Assembly (NCBI GenBank): GCA_001443545.1
Contig: LMAD01000019.1
Location: 1-45,745 of the forward strand
Length of the DNA: 45,745 bases
Source of the DNA: Acidimicrobiaceae bacterium RAAP-2
GTDB taxonomy: Bacteria; Actinomycetota; Acidimicrobiia; Acidimicrobiales; RAAP-2
Direction: 5' to 3'
The translations under genes were made by a program, and so were the position numbers. This document shows positions 1 through 8,329 of the stretch, piece after piece. Numbering within the stretch: position 1 is the first letter of the stretch; every line of letters begins with the position of its first letter. The notes below the pieces were generated by a model that was given only the letters and a program-made list of their open reading frames with translations, was not told the DNA's origin and ran no database searches.

Positions 1-717
1 CGATTGGTAGTGCCTCGGGTTCGCCACGGAGAGGACCTGCGTGCCGTCAGACGTGGCGCCGGTGTAGAGAGTGGTGAGCCCGACGTCGATGCCGATCACC
101 CGCTCGGGGGGTCGCGGAGCGGGGATCACCCGGCTCATCTCTACGGTGAAGGCGACCGAGTACTTCCCCCGGCGCTCGATGACCGTGACCGACAGGATCC
201 GGGCACTACCGCGCTCGAGGCGGCGAAAGAGCTTGCGCATCGACTCGTAGGTCTTGATATCGCCGATGCGACTGAGTCGCACGTGGTGCGAGTCGATGAG
301 ACGGGTAGATCCGCCGGCCAGCGTGAAGGACTCGCGTCGTCCCTTGGACTTGAAGGCGGGTACTTGCGTGCGCCCGGCGAAGTAGTTGGCGAAGGCCTGG
401 GCGAGGTGCGCTTGCGCGTAGTTATAGGTCGACGAGGCGTTCTCCGTGAACCACGAGGCGGACTCTGCTCTGCGTTCGTACCAGAGCTTCTGGAGGTCCA
501 ACTGGCGCGTGCCGAGGTAACTCGCCTTGGTGATCTCGTCGCCGGCGGCCTTCTTATCCCGGTTCTCCTTCCAGTTCGCGAGGACGAGTCCCAGCAGGAA
601 GTTGTGACAGAACCGGGCCGCGCCCGTGTGACTCGCGAGCAGCGCACGCTGGTCGGGTGTGGGGTCGAGTAGGTACGAGAAGCCCTGGTGAACCTTGGTG
701 AGTGTCGCCTCGGGCAT
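1..717 (-). CDS. tnpB: TnpB / IS605 OrfB-family protein, N-terminal 239 residues (cut by window edge)
   Basis: Translating the minus strand from the ATG at 717 gives 239 codons with no stop before the window ends. The start has the usual TnpB beginning: FSYLLDPTPDQ, then GAARFCHNFLL near residues 32-42. A basic central part (FKSKGRRESFTL) follows, and VIGIDVGLTTLYTGA at about 207-221 matches the first RuvC motif, with D211 as the likely catalytic aspartate. The RuvC-II and RuvC-III motifs and the zinc finger would lie outside the window. TnpB proteins are RNA-guided DNA nucleases carried by IS200/IS605-type elements. No tnpA is visible on the cysE side. The gene lies 34 bases downstream of cysE on the same strand. 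It could be intact or a remnant. Confidence 0.88.
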   Translation of the reverse strand, partial: MPEATLTKVHQGFSYLLDPTPDQRALLASHTGAARFCHNFLLGLVLANWKENRDKKAAGDEITKASYLGTRQLDLQKLWYERRAESASWFTENASSTYNYAQAHLAQAFANYFAGRTQVPAFKSKGRRESFTLAGGSTRLIDSHHVRLSRIGDIKTYESMRKLFRRLERGSARILSVTVIERRGKYSVAFTVEMSRVIPAPRPPERVIGIDVGLTTLYTGATSDGTQVLSVANPRHYQS

Positions 718-751
718 GCGATCAGTATCGCCCAGAGGTGCGACATTTGCC

Positions 752-1318
752 TTACTCCTTGGCCAACCAACTTTGCCGCGGGGGGGCCGGCTTATTCGTG
801 CTGATCACCCGCCCCGGTATCCCCACCACGACGCTATTGGCCGGGACGTCCTTCGTCACCACGGCCTGTGCGCCGATTGAACTGTCGTCACCAATCGTCA
901 CCGGTCCCAGGACGACGCAGCCGGCCCCGAGTAGGACCCGGTCACCAACGGTCGGATGACGTTTCCCGTGACTCATCGAGACGCCGCCGAGGGTGACCCC
1001 ATGGAACATGATGACGTCATCGCCGATTATCGCCGTCTCGCCAATCACGACGCCGACCGCGTGATCGATGAACAGCCGGTGGCCAATAGTTGCCCCCGGA
1101 TGAATATCGACCGCGGTCAGCACCCGTACTGCGGCACTGAGGATTCGCGCGATGAGGTAGAAGCCCCGACGCCACAGGGCGTTGGCGAGTCGGTGGCCCC
1201 AGATAGCGTGCAAACCCGGGTAGGTAAGGGCCACATCCCAGACGCTACGTGCAGCGGGGTCCTGATTCATGACGGCCCGGAGGTCGTCGCGCAGTTCACC
1301 GCGCAGATCGCGCCACAC
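752..1318 (-). CDS. cysE: Serine O-acetyltransferase
   Basis: Makes O-acetyl-L-serine from serine and acetyl-CoA, the first step of cysteine synthesis, in the cytoplasm. The 188-residue protein has a short helical N-terminus (DPAARSVWDVALTYPGLHAIWGHR in the region 21-45). A left-handed beta-helix of hexapeptide repeats follows: IHPGATIGHRLFIDH, VVIGETAIIGDDV and VTLGGV. It is the short form common in Gram-positive bacteria. The ATG at 1318 sits one base beyond the cysK stop, so it is the second gene of a cysK-cysE operon and supplies the substrate of CysK. A start at M17 is possible but would remove conserved N-terminal residues. Confidence 0.95.
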   Translation of the reverse strand: MWRDLRGELRDDLRAVMNQDPAARSVWDVALTYPGLHAIWGHRLANALWRRGFYLIARILSAAVRVLTAVDIHPGATIGHRLFIDHAVGVVIGETAIIGDDVIMFHGVTLGGVSMSHGKRHPTVGDRVLLGAGCVVLGPVTIGDDSSIGAQAVVTKDVPANSVVVGIPGRVISTNKPAPPRQSWLAKE

Positions 1319-1319
1319 G

Positions 1320-2249
1320 CTAGTCTCCGAGCCCTTCGAAGAGCGCGGTCGACAGATAGCGTTCGCCGAACGAAGGAACGATTACCACGATCGTCTGTCC
1401 GATGCTCTCGGGCCGCGCCGCCACGTCGAGTGCGGCTCTGATCGAGGCGCCGGATGAAATGCCGACGAGGAGCCCCTCGTCCATCGCCATGGCTCGAGAC
1501 GTTGCGAAGGCGTCAGCGTTCTCCACGGCGATGACCTCGTCGACCACCGACGGGTCGTAGTTCACGGGAATGAATCCAGCGCCGATGCCTTGTAGCGGGT
1601 GCGGGCCCTTTTCGCCGCCGGACAGAACTGGCGACGCCGCCGGCTCTACGGCGACGATGCGAATCGACGGCTTCTTCGCCTTGAGACCCGCACCAATACC
1701 GGTGATCGTCCCACCCGTACCGACTCCGGCCACGACGACGTCCACGGTGCCATCGGTGTCAGCCCAGATCTCCTCAGCGGTCGTGGCCGAGTGAATCGCG
1801 GGATTCGCTGGATTCTCGAACTGTTGGGGCATGAAATAACCGTTTTCGTCGGCAAGTTCGCGCGCGGCCGCAATGGCACCGTTCATCCCGAGGGGACCGG
1901 GCGTCAGCACGAGTTTTGCGCCGTAGCCGCGCAGAAGCATCCGTCGCTCCACGCTCATCGTCTCGGGCATCGTCAAGATGCAGTGGTATCCCCGCGCCGC
2001 CGCGATCATCGCCAGGGCGATTCCCGTGTTGCCACTCGTCGGTTCGACAATTGTGTCGCCGGCGTGAAGCGTCCCCGCGGCCTCCGCGGCGTCGACCATC
2101 GCCACGGCGGCCCGGTCTTTGACACTGCCGCTCGGATTGAAGTACTCGAGTTTGGCGAGCACTATCGCCCCATTCGACGGAACCGATCGATTCAGCCGCA
2201 CCAATGGGGTGTTGCCGATTAATGCCGTGATGTCATTGGCGATTCGCAC
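1320..2249 (-). CDS. cysK: Cysteine synthase A (O-acetylserine sulfhydrylase)
   Basis: PLP enzyme that joins O-acetylserine and sulfide to make cysteine. The GTG at 2249 gives a normal 309-residue protein beginning with RIANDITALIGNTPLVRL. The reading frame is open to 2543, but the extra N-terminal residues are low-complexity and unlike the family. Visible motifs are SGSVKDR with the PLP lysine at K44, the substrate loop EPTSGNTG and the phosphate-binding GTGGTITG. A GTG at 2261 is an alternative start. The gene leads the cysK-cysE operon and has a perfect 15-bp palindrome 48 bases upstream, which suggests sulfur-responsive control. Confidence 0.95.
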   Translation of the reverse strand: MRIANDITALIGNTPLVRLNRSVPSNGAIVLAKLEYFNPSGSVKDRAAVAMVDAAEAAGTLHAGDTIVEPTSGNTGIALAMIAAARGYHCILTMPETMSVERRMLLRGYGAKLVLTPGPLGMNGAIAAARELADENGYFMPQQFENPANPAIHSATTAEEIWADTDGTVDVVVAGVGTGGTITGIGAGLKAKKPSIRIVAVEPAASPVLSGGEKGPHPLQGIGAGFIPVNYDPSVVDEVIAVENADAFATSRAMAMDEGLLVGISSGASIRAALDVAARPESIGQTIVVIVPSFGERYLSTALFEGLGD

Positions 2250-2296
2250 CGTGACCCGCACTTTCCCGCGGTGGCTACCGCGAATGAAATATGACC

Positions 2297-2311
2297 ATTC
2301 CAGTCTGGAAT
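2297..2311. promoter_or_regulatory. Perfect 15-bp palindrome upstream of cysK, candidate operator
   Basis: ATTCCAGTCTGGAAT reads as 7-bp arms ATTCCAG/CTGGAAT around one base. It lies in the 163-bp region between cysK and the divergent secreted-protein gene, 48 bases from the cysK start. Cysteine genes in Gram-positive bacteria are often controlled by Rrf2-type repressors such as CymR. The cognate regulator is not in this window, so the assignment is inference. Confidence 0.55.
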
Positions 2312-2412
2312 TAATCCTAGCGGCCGGTCCCCTCCGTCGCCACGGGCCGACGGGGGCGATACGGTGACGGTGACACATGCAACACGAACCGTGATGGACG
2401 AGAGGGGCGGTT

Positions 2413-4095
2413 ATGAACTCGTGGACCGGTCCTGCCATGCGGTCGCTCCTTCGCCGTGGCCCGCTGTTCGTTGTCGTAGCACTGACTTTTTCTTTTTCCG
2501 CCGCCGCCGGCGGCCCAAATCCTTCAATGGTGCGTCTCGCCACGGCACTGAACGTTGGTGGGGCGGCGATGACGACGGCGGTGAGTTGTCCCGCGATCGG
2601 TCAGTGTGCCGCTGGTGGGTTCTACACCGACGCGGCCAGCCAGCACCAAGCCTTCATCGTCGACCAGGTTCAAGGAGTATGGGGAACGCCCCAGGAGGTC
2701 GCCACGATCCTCAACCTCGGTGGGAACGCCTCGGTCAACGCGATCAGCTGCCCGGCGGTGAATAGTTGCGTCGCCACGGGTTTCTACACCGACGCGGCCA
2801 GCCAGCACCAAGCCTTCATCGTCGAAGAGACGGACGGGACGTGGGGTTCGACCCAGATCGTGGCGGGGGCCCTGAACGTGGGCGGCGACGCGGTCGCCAT
2901 GACGGTCAGTTGTGCCGCCGCCGGTAGTTGCGTCATCGGTGGCCGCTACGAGGACGCATCGCGCGCCCAACAGGCATTTATCGCCGAGGAGACCGGGGGC
3001 GCGTGGAATTCCGGGGTGGAGGTCGCCGGTGGTCTGAACCTCGGCGACAGCGCGCTCGTCACCTCGGTGAGTTGCCCCGGGGTTGGTGCGTGCACCGTCG
3101 CCGGTCAATACGCTCCGCACGCCCATACGAGTCAGGCCTTCGTAATGAATGAGTACAGTGGCACCTGGGCCAAACCCATTGAGGTCGTGGGGGCGCTCAA
3201 CCTCGGAATGGACAGCACCGTCAGCGAGGTGACCTGTGCCGCGATCGGCGGCTGTGCCGCTGGCGGATCGTACGAAACCGCCGCACACACGACCCAGCCC
3301 TTCGTCGTCGACGAGTCCAATGGCCACTGGGGTCAGGCCGTCACGTTGACTTCGCCGGTGAAGACAGTCACGAACGCCCAAGTCACGGCGATCGGCTGCA
3401 CGGCCGCCGGCGCGTGTACCGCCGCCGGCAACTACTCGACCACCTCGAGCGCCACGTTCGCATTCGTTGCCAGCGAGTCCAACGGAGCGTGGGGGTCCGA
3501 AGAACCGGTCGCCCAAAGTGTGCGTTCGCCGACGGGCGCGTACCTGTCGGTGACGGGTGCCAGTGCGCAATCGGTACGGTGCCCGGCCGTTGGTCACTGC
3601 CAGGTCGGCGGTCAGATCACCATCGGGACCACGGGCGATCAGGCCTTCGTAGCAGTTGAGCAACCATCCGGCTGGGGAATCGCGCAGTCAATCGCGCCCG
3701 GACAGAACCTCGGCCACGAAGCCGCCGTGTTGGCGATGAGTTGCGCGGCGGTCAACGCCTGCGTCGCCGCGGGACGCTTCACGGATGGGTCGACGCACTA
3801 TCAGGCCTTCGTGGCCAGCGGATTCACGACGATCGCGCCTCAATTGTTGGTGACGGCACTGCACGGCACGGTTCCGGCCACCGGTACCGCGAACCTCGTG
3901 GTGATCGGTTCTGGATTTGTGCCGACGCCAGCGGTGCGAAGCAACGAACCCGGATCTTCGATTCAGGTCATTACCTCGACCCCGACCAAACTCGTGATTC
4001 GTTTTATCGCTCGCGTCCACTTGCCCGGTCGACACGTCCTCGTCATCTTCGCGCACGGTCAGACTCCCACGCGAGTTATCTACGTACAGCGCTGA
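2413..4095 (+). CDS. Secreted protein with eight ~54-residue two-cysteine repeats, propeller-like
   Basis: The 560-residue protein has a likely signal peptide: basic MRSLLRR at 9-15, a hydrophobic stretch to about 31, and cleavage near AAAG. From about residue 46 to 478 there are eight repeats. Each has the plan LNxGxxA, a strand ending in SC, five residues, a second Cys, GxY, QAFVxxE and GxWG. The spacing suggests four strands per repeat, as in a beta-propeller, with each SCxxxxxC pair able to form a disulfide outside the cell. Repeat 6 is divergent and repeat 7 has an insertion. The last ~80 residues (VIGSGF, strand-rich) resemble an Ig-like IPT/TIG domain. AGAGGGG lies before the ATG. The ligand and role are unknown. 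The stop abuts the AKR gene stop. Confidence 0.85.
   Translation: MNSWTGPAMRSLLRRGPLFVVVALTFSFSAAAGGPNPSMVRLATALNVGGAAMTTAVSCPAIGQCAAGGFYTDAASQHQAFIVDQVQGVWGTPQEVATILNLGGNASVNAISCPAVNSCVATGFYTDAASQHQAFIVEETDGTWGSTQIVAGALNVGGDAVAMTVSCAAAGSCVIGGRYEDASRAQQAFIAEETGGAWNSGVEVAGGLNLGDSALVTSVSCPGVGACTVAGQYAPHAHTSQAFVMNEYSGTWAKPIEVVGALNLGMDSTVSEVTCAAIGGCAAGGSYETAAHTTQPFVVDESNGHWGQAVTLTSPVKTVTNAQVTAIGCTAAGACTAAGNYSTTSSATFAFVASESNGAWGSEEPVAQSVRSPTGAYLSVTGASAQSVRCPAVGHCQVGGQITIGTTGDQAFVAVEQPSGWGIAQSIAPGQNLGHEAAVLAMSCAAVNACVAAGRFTDGSTHYQAFVASGFTTIAPQLLVTALHGTVPATGTANLVVIGSGFVPTPAVRSNEPGSSIQVITSTPTKLVIRFIARVHLPGRHVLVIFAHGQTPTRVIYVQR
2620..2825 (+). repeat. Exact 44-bp direct repeat inside the secreted-protein gene
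   Basis: Positions 2620-2663 and 2782-2825 are identical. The offset is 162 bp, exactly 54 codons or one protein repeat. The shared piece encodes FYTDAASQHQAFIV plus one more codon. Identity including synonymous sites points to recent duplication or gene conversion between repeats 1 and 2, since the other repeats differ freely. Confidence 0.9.
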
Positions 4096-5067
<972 letters not shown>

Positions 5068-5073
5068 GCTCGT

Positions 5074-5079
5074 ACCCTA
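5074..5079 (-). promoter_or_regulatory. Candidate leaderless -10 box (TAGGGT) of the aldo/keto reductase
   Basis: TAGGGT on the minus strand is followed by six bases and the ATG at 5067. Transcription would begin at or next to the A of ATG. Confidence 0.55.
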
Positions 5080-5096
5080 CCGGCCGTCGCGAGAAT

Positions 5097-5465
5097 TCAT
5101 CGAGTCGCTCGACAGGCCGCGCCACCTCCGGGCAGCCGGTGGCGAAATCGTGCCACGATTCGGTACCCGGGCTCGGCGAGCCACGGCAGCGGCCGTATCA
5201 TGCCGATGCGTCCGAGGATGCGCCACGGCGTCGACGTGGCGGCCAACGCGCGAGCTACGGCCGCCGCACCGTGGTACTGAGCCCCCGGTTCGACCCACCA
5301 CACGCTCGCCGACACCTGGGCGAGACTGAGTCGGCTCGATTGGCTCAAGAAGTCGGCCGACGTGATGGCGGTGACCTCGTCACCCCATCGCGCCATCCCC
5401 CAGTCGGCGCAACGTCGGCAGAACCCACACGCCCCGTCGTACACCAGATAGATCCCGAGTCCCAC
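5097..5465 (-). CDS. DCC-family (DUF393) thiol-disulfide oxidoreductase-like protein
   Basis: Small 122-residue protein. YLVYDGACGFCRRC at 6-19 has the family's D-x-x-C-x-x-C pattern: D10, C13, C16. A later segment (RPLPWLAEPGYRIVARFRHRL) matches the usual hydrophobic C-terminal part. DCC proteins are thioredoxin-fold relatives, and biochemical roles are poorly known. The GTG start at 5465 has no Shine-Dalgarno but has TAGGGT six bases upstream. It lies 29 bases upstream of the AKR gene on the same strand and diverges from the MFS transporter gene 34 bases away. Confidence 0.85.
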   Translation of the reverse strand: MGLGIYLVYDGACGFCRRCADWGMARWGDEVTAITSADFLSQSSRLSLAQVSASVWWVEPGAQYHGAAAVARALAATSTPWRILGRIGMIRPLPWLAEPGYRIVARFRHRLPGGGAACRATR

Positions 5466-5471
5466 GAGGGC

Positions 5472-5477
5472 ACCCTA
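5472..5477 (-). promoter_or_regulatory. Candidate leaderless -10 box (TAGGGT) of the DCC gene
   Basis: TAGGGT on the minus strand lies six bases before the GTG at 5465. It is the same hexamer and spacing as at the downstream AKR gene. Confidence 0.55.
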
Positions 5478-5486
5478 GTGGCGTCC

Positions 5487-5492
5487 TACGGT
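5487..5492 (+). promoter_or_regulatory. Candidate leaderless -10 box (TACGGT) of the MFS gene at 5500
   Basis: TACGGT is followed by seven bases and the ATG at 5500. It sits back to back with the DCC-gene promoter in a 34-bp divergent gap. Confidence 0.5.
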
Positions 5493-5499
5493 GGAGCCG

Positions 5500-6726
5500 A
5501 TGACCCGTCGACTCGCCATGCTCCAACTCTTTGGTCACCGCGAACCGAGGCTCTTGGTCTCGGGCCAAACCATCTCGATGTTCGGCGACGGCGTCGCCAA
5601 CGTCGCGCTGACGTTGCTCGTGCTCGACACGACTCATTCGGTGTCCTATCTCGCGTGGTTCGCCACCGCCCGCATGGCCCCCTTGGTGGTTTTTCTCCTG
5701 GTAGGTGGGGCAATCGTCGACCGCCAGTCACGTCGTCTGCTGCTTTTGATCTCCGACCTCTCCCGAGCGGTATTGACCGGCGGACTCGTCGTGCTGCTCG
5801 CGACGGGCTCGCTGCATTTCTGGGAGCTGCTCCTCTTCGCCGTCCTCTTTGGCACCTTCGATGCGCTGTTCACGCCGGCCATGAGCGCCCTCACGCCCGA
5901 GATCGTCCCCGAGGAACTGCTCGGCGCGATGAATGCGGTGCGCCCACTTTCGAACAACGTGGTCGGTGGGATGATCGGACCAGCGGTCGGTGGGCTCATC
6001 GCGGCTTGGAGCACGACGGCGGCGATGGGCATCGATGCCGTCACCTTCCTCGTGAGCGCGGCGGCCCTCGCGCTGATGCGTCCGACGGCGAAGCCCGCCC
6101 GAGATGCCCCGAGCACGATGGTCCGCGAGATCAGAGAGGGCATCAGCTACGTGCGACGCACCACCTGGATCTGGACCACGTTGTTGGCGGTGACCCTTGG
6201 CAACGCCCTCGTGTTCACGCCAACGAGTGTGCTGGTACCGTTCTTCCTTCGCCACGACCTCCACGCGGCGAAGGTGACGATCGGCTACTTCTTCGCCGCG
6301 TACGGGTTAGCCGGCGCCGTGGGCGCACTGGTGTCGGGGAGTCTCCCAACCCCTCGGCGCCGCATCCGCGCCATGTGGGCGGCGTGGACGGCGGCTAACG
6401 CCGTGATGCTGGTCTTCGCCGTCGTGACGCAAAGCTGGGAGGTCTTCGTCATCCCCGTCGTCACCTCACCCGGAATCCTCTACGGCAACGTCATCTGGGA
6501 GTCGATGCTCCAGTCCGTCGTACCGCGCGAGTTGCTCGGGCGGGTCTCCTCCGTCGACTGGTTCGTCTCGCTGGGCCTCGCTCCCGTGGGCCTCGTGGCC
6601 GCCGGTTACCTGAGTTCGGTGGTCGGGGTGCGGACCTACTTCGTCGTGGCGGCACTCGTCTCGATGATCCCCGGCCTCGCCATCCTGGCGTCGAAGCGAA
6701 TCAACGCGATCGACGCCGAGCGCTGA
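5500..6726 (+). CDS. MFS transporter, EntS/MFS_3-like
   Basis: Polytopic membrane protein of 408 residues from the ATG at 5500; a GTG three codons earlier is also possible. Segments such as MAPLVVFLLVGGAIVDRQSR show the MFS loop 2-3 motif (G-x-x-x-D-R-x-x-R). About 12 hydrophobic segments are present, in two halves separated by a charged loop near residues 190-215. The loop EIVPEELLGAMNAVRPLSNN and the later VVPRELLGRVSSVDW are typical of the group that includes enterobactin exporter EntS and many putative drug or siderophore exporters. The substrate is unknown. The 3' end overlaps the convergent gene by 26 bases. Confidence 0.9.
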   Translation: MTRRLAMLQLFGHREPRLLVSGQTISMFGDGVANVALTLLVLDTTHSVSYLAWFATARMAPLVVFLLVGGAIVDRQSRRLLLLISDLSRAVLTGGLVVLLATGSLHFWELLLFAVLFGTFDALFTPAMSALTPEIVPEELLGAMNAVRPLSNNVVGGMIGPAVGGLIAAWSTTAAMGIDAVTFLVSAAALALMRPTAKPARDAPSTMVREIREGISYVRRTTWIWTTLLAVTLGNALVFTPTSVLVPFFLRHDLHAAKVTIGYFFAAYGLAGAVGALVSGSLPTPRRRIRAMWAAWTAANAVMLVFAVVTQSWEVFVIPVVTSPGILYGNVIWESMLQSVVPRELLGRVSSVDWFVSLGLAPVGLVAAGYLSSVVGVRTYFVVAALVSMIPGLAILASKRINAIDAER

Positions 6727-7021
6727 GCGGCAACTGGGGAGCGTCGTACAGCGACTGGCCGGTCAGGCGCGATCCGCGTTTCGCGCCGAGCGGATAGATC
6801 AACTCGGGTCGAAACGAGCGCCCCCGTCCTTCGCCGGGACGTCCGCCGCGGACTTCAACCCACTCCTCGCCCGACGACTCGTTGCGCCCGTGAGCCACGA
6901 ACACCCACTGCTGACGCGACTCCTTCGGCGTGTTCACGACGACGGGGTCACCCTCGACGAGGCCCGACCACGCACGCGATCGGATCACCGACGCCGCCAT
7001 CGGGGTAGCCTCTATTTCCAT
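6701..7021 (-). CDS. Small conserved-looking hypothetical protein
   Basis: The 106-residue protein has a compact, probably beta-rich core (GDPVVVNTPKE, WVFVAHGRNESSGEEWVEVRGG, FRPELIYPLG). There is no signal peptide or membrane segment. I do not recognise a family. The ATG at 7021 is preceded by AAAGGGGGG, which could serve as a ribosome site. The gene follows the propeller-like gene on the same strand by 28 bases, and its last 26 bases overlap the MFS gene on the other strand. Coding is supported by normal codon use and position, not by a named domain. Confidence 0.6.
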   Translation of the reverse strand: MEIEATPMAASVIRSRAWSGLVEGDPVVVNTPKESRQQWVFVAHGRNESSGEEWVEVRGGRPGEGRGRSFRPELIYPLGAKRGSRLTGQSLYDAPQLPLSARRRSR

Positions 7022-7049
7022 CCCCCCTTTCTATCGGAGTCGCGGCTCG

Positions 7050-8282
7050 TCAGAGCGTGACGCGCATGACGTGGCTGAAAGAGCAGACGTAGAGGTCGTT
7101 GTCGAATCCCATCGCGGCGAAGAGGACCGACTGCACGGGACTCGGCGTCGTCACCCGTCCCAACTCCTCACCCGTGCGCACGTCGAGCACGACTAGAACG
7201 TCGAGTTGACGTTCACGGTCAAAGTCGTTCAGCACCACCCGGCCGCCACGCACGACCACGGGATGCATGGCGTGGTTGAGTCGCCGTCGCCACCGTGGAG
7301 AATCAGACGAATCATCCAGCCCGAAGCCACTGACCACGCCGTTGCCCGAGTCGTAGCCGACGACGATCCCGGCGTCGAGGTCCACCGCCGGCGGGTTGGC
7401 CACGAGGCCGCCACGTTCATCGTTCACCTCGTACGCTCGACGGCCACCGTCTCGGCGCGCGATCCGCCACAGGTGTTCGGGGGTGCTCGCGACGCCGTGG
7501 CCCCGTAGAGAACCGTCATAGCGTTCACTTCCCGCCCCGTTGTCGAGGAACCACACGTCCTCGGGTGTCACGACCGCATCCCAGCCGTACCCCTGGCCGG
7601 TCTCGGTGCGATAGACCGTCTCGAGTTCCCGATTCCTCACGAGACGACGCCCATCCCAGTGCAAGAAGAACACCGTCGTGACGCCGACCACGACGACATC
7701 GTCGCCGTCGGCGCTCACCCGCGCCACGCTCGCCTCGGGTAAGCGAAGCGTCGCCACGGTGGCGAGGGTCGCCGGGTCTAACACGGTGACCTCGCAGTCA
7801 TCGGCGAGCCAGGTCACGTCGTCGCCGGGCCGCGCGCCCCCGAAATCCTTGGTGACGATCTCGCCACCCGGCAGCACGACGAACGAGTTGTACGGACGAT
7901 TTCGAGCCAGGGAGCGAGACGCCACGACACTCAGGTCAGCGCGCAACCGATGGAGGTGGCGGCCGAAGACGACGTAGAGCGAGCCATTGGCGTGCGCAGC
8001 GACGCCACCCGGCCAGGTCGGGCCGCCCGCTAATTCGATTGATCGGTGCACCACCGCAAGACTCACGGGATCGATCGCCTCGACCCAGGCCGCCGCGCGA
8101 TCGCCGGCGTCGTGGCCCAAGAGGTAGACCTCGCCGGGTTCACGGGTCACCACCATGGTCGCCAAAGGACTGAGACGGGCGCTCGAGAGACCGAGTGACC
8201 CGACCTTCGATGACCCGCGTGCGCGGCGGTCCGGTCCGCCGTCCTCCGCGGGCCACGGACTTCGCCAATATCCGAGGTGCAT
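7050..8282 (-). CDS. Hypothetical protein, probable beta-propeller (PQQ/NHL-like)
   Basis: The 410-residue protein starts at the ATG at 8282, preceded by GGAAG; the open frame runs three codons further to a TTG. The chain is made of short strands with repeats of the style VxAHANGSLYVVFGRHLHRL, VVLPGGEIVTKDF, VTVLDPATLATVATLRLP and VVVLDVRTGEELGRV, which fits a six- to eight-bladed propeller. It lacks a clear signal peptide, so it may act in the cytoplasm. Several acidic and tryptophan-rich loops (YGWDAVVTPEDVWFLDNGAG) could bind a ligand. I cannot name a function. It is upstream of the small hypothetical gene and divergent from the nuclease gene. Confidence 0.75.
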   Translation of the reverse strand: MHLGYWRSPWPAEDGGPDRRARGSSKVGSLGLSSARLSPLATMVVTREPGEVYLLGHDAGDRAAAWVEAIDPVSLAVVHRSIELAGGPTWPGGVAAHANGSLYVVFGRHLHRLRADLSVVASRSLARNRPYNSFVVLPGGEIVTKDFGGARPGDDVTWLADDCEVTVLDPATLATVATLRLPEASVARVSADGDDVVVVGVTTVFFLHWDGRRLVRNRELETVYRTETGQGYGWDAVVTPEDVWFLDNGAGSERYDGSLRGHGVASTPEHLWRIARRDGGRRAYEVNDERGGLVANPPAVDLDAGIVVGYDSGNGVVSGFGLDDSSDSPRWRRRLNHAMHPVVVRGGRVVLNDFDRERQLDVLVVLDVRTGEELGRVTTPSPVQSVLFAAMGFDNDLYVCSFSHVMRVTL

Positions 8283-8317
8283 AGCTTCCAATCTTCGCTT
8301 ATGTGACTACTGGGGCC

Positions 8318-8323
8318 TACGGT
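8318..8323 (+). promoter_or_regulatory. Candidate leaderless -10 box (TACGGT) of the nuclease gene
   Basis: TACGGT is followed by six bases and the ATG at 8330, with no Shine-Dalgarno between them. Confidence 0.55.
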
Positions 8324-8329
8324 GACTCT

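Noticed and set aside
141..770. A 209-residue minus-strand frame and a 222-residue plus-strand frame at the left end
   Set aside because: Both are low-complexity Arg/Ser/Pro-rich shadows. The minus frame beginning at 717 gives a clear TnpB.
2250..2543. N-terminal extension of cysK
   Set aside because: It overlaps the divergent secreted-protein gene, is low-complexity, and would add 98 residues to a normal-length enzyme.
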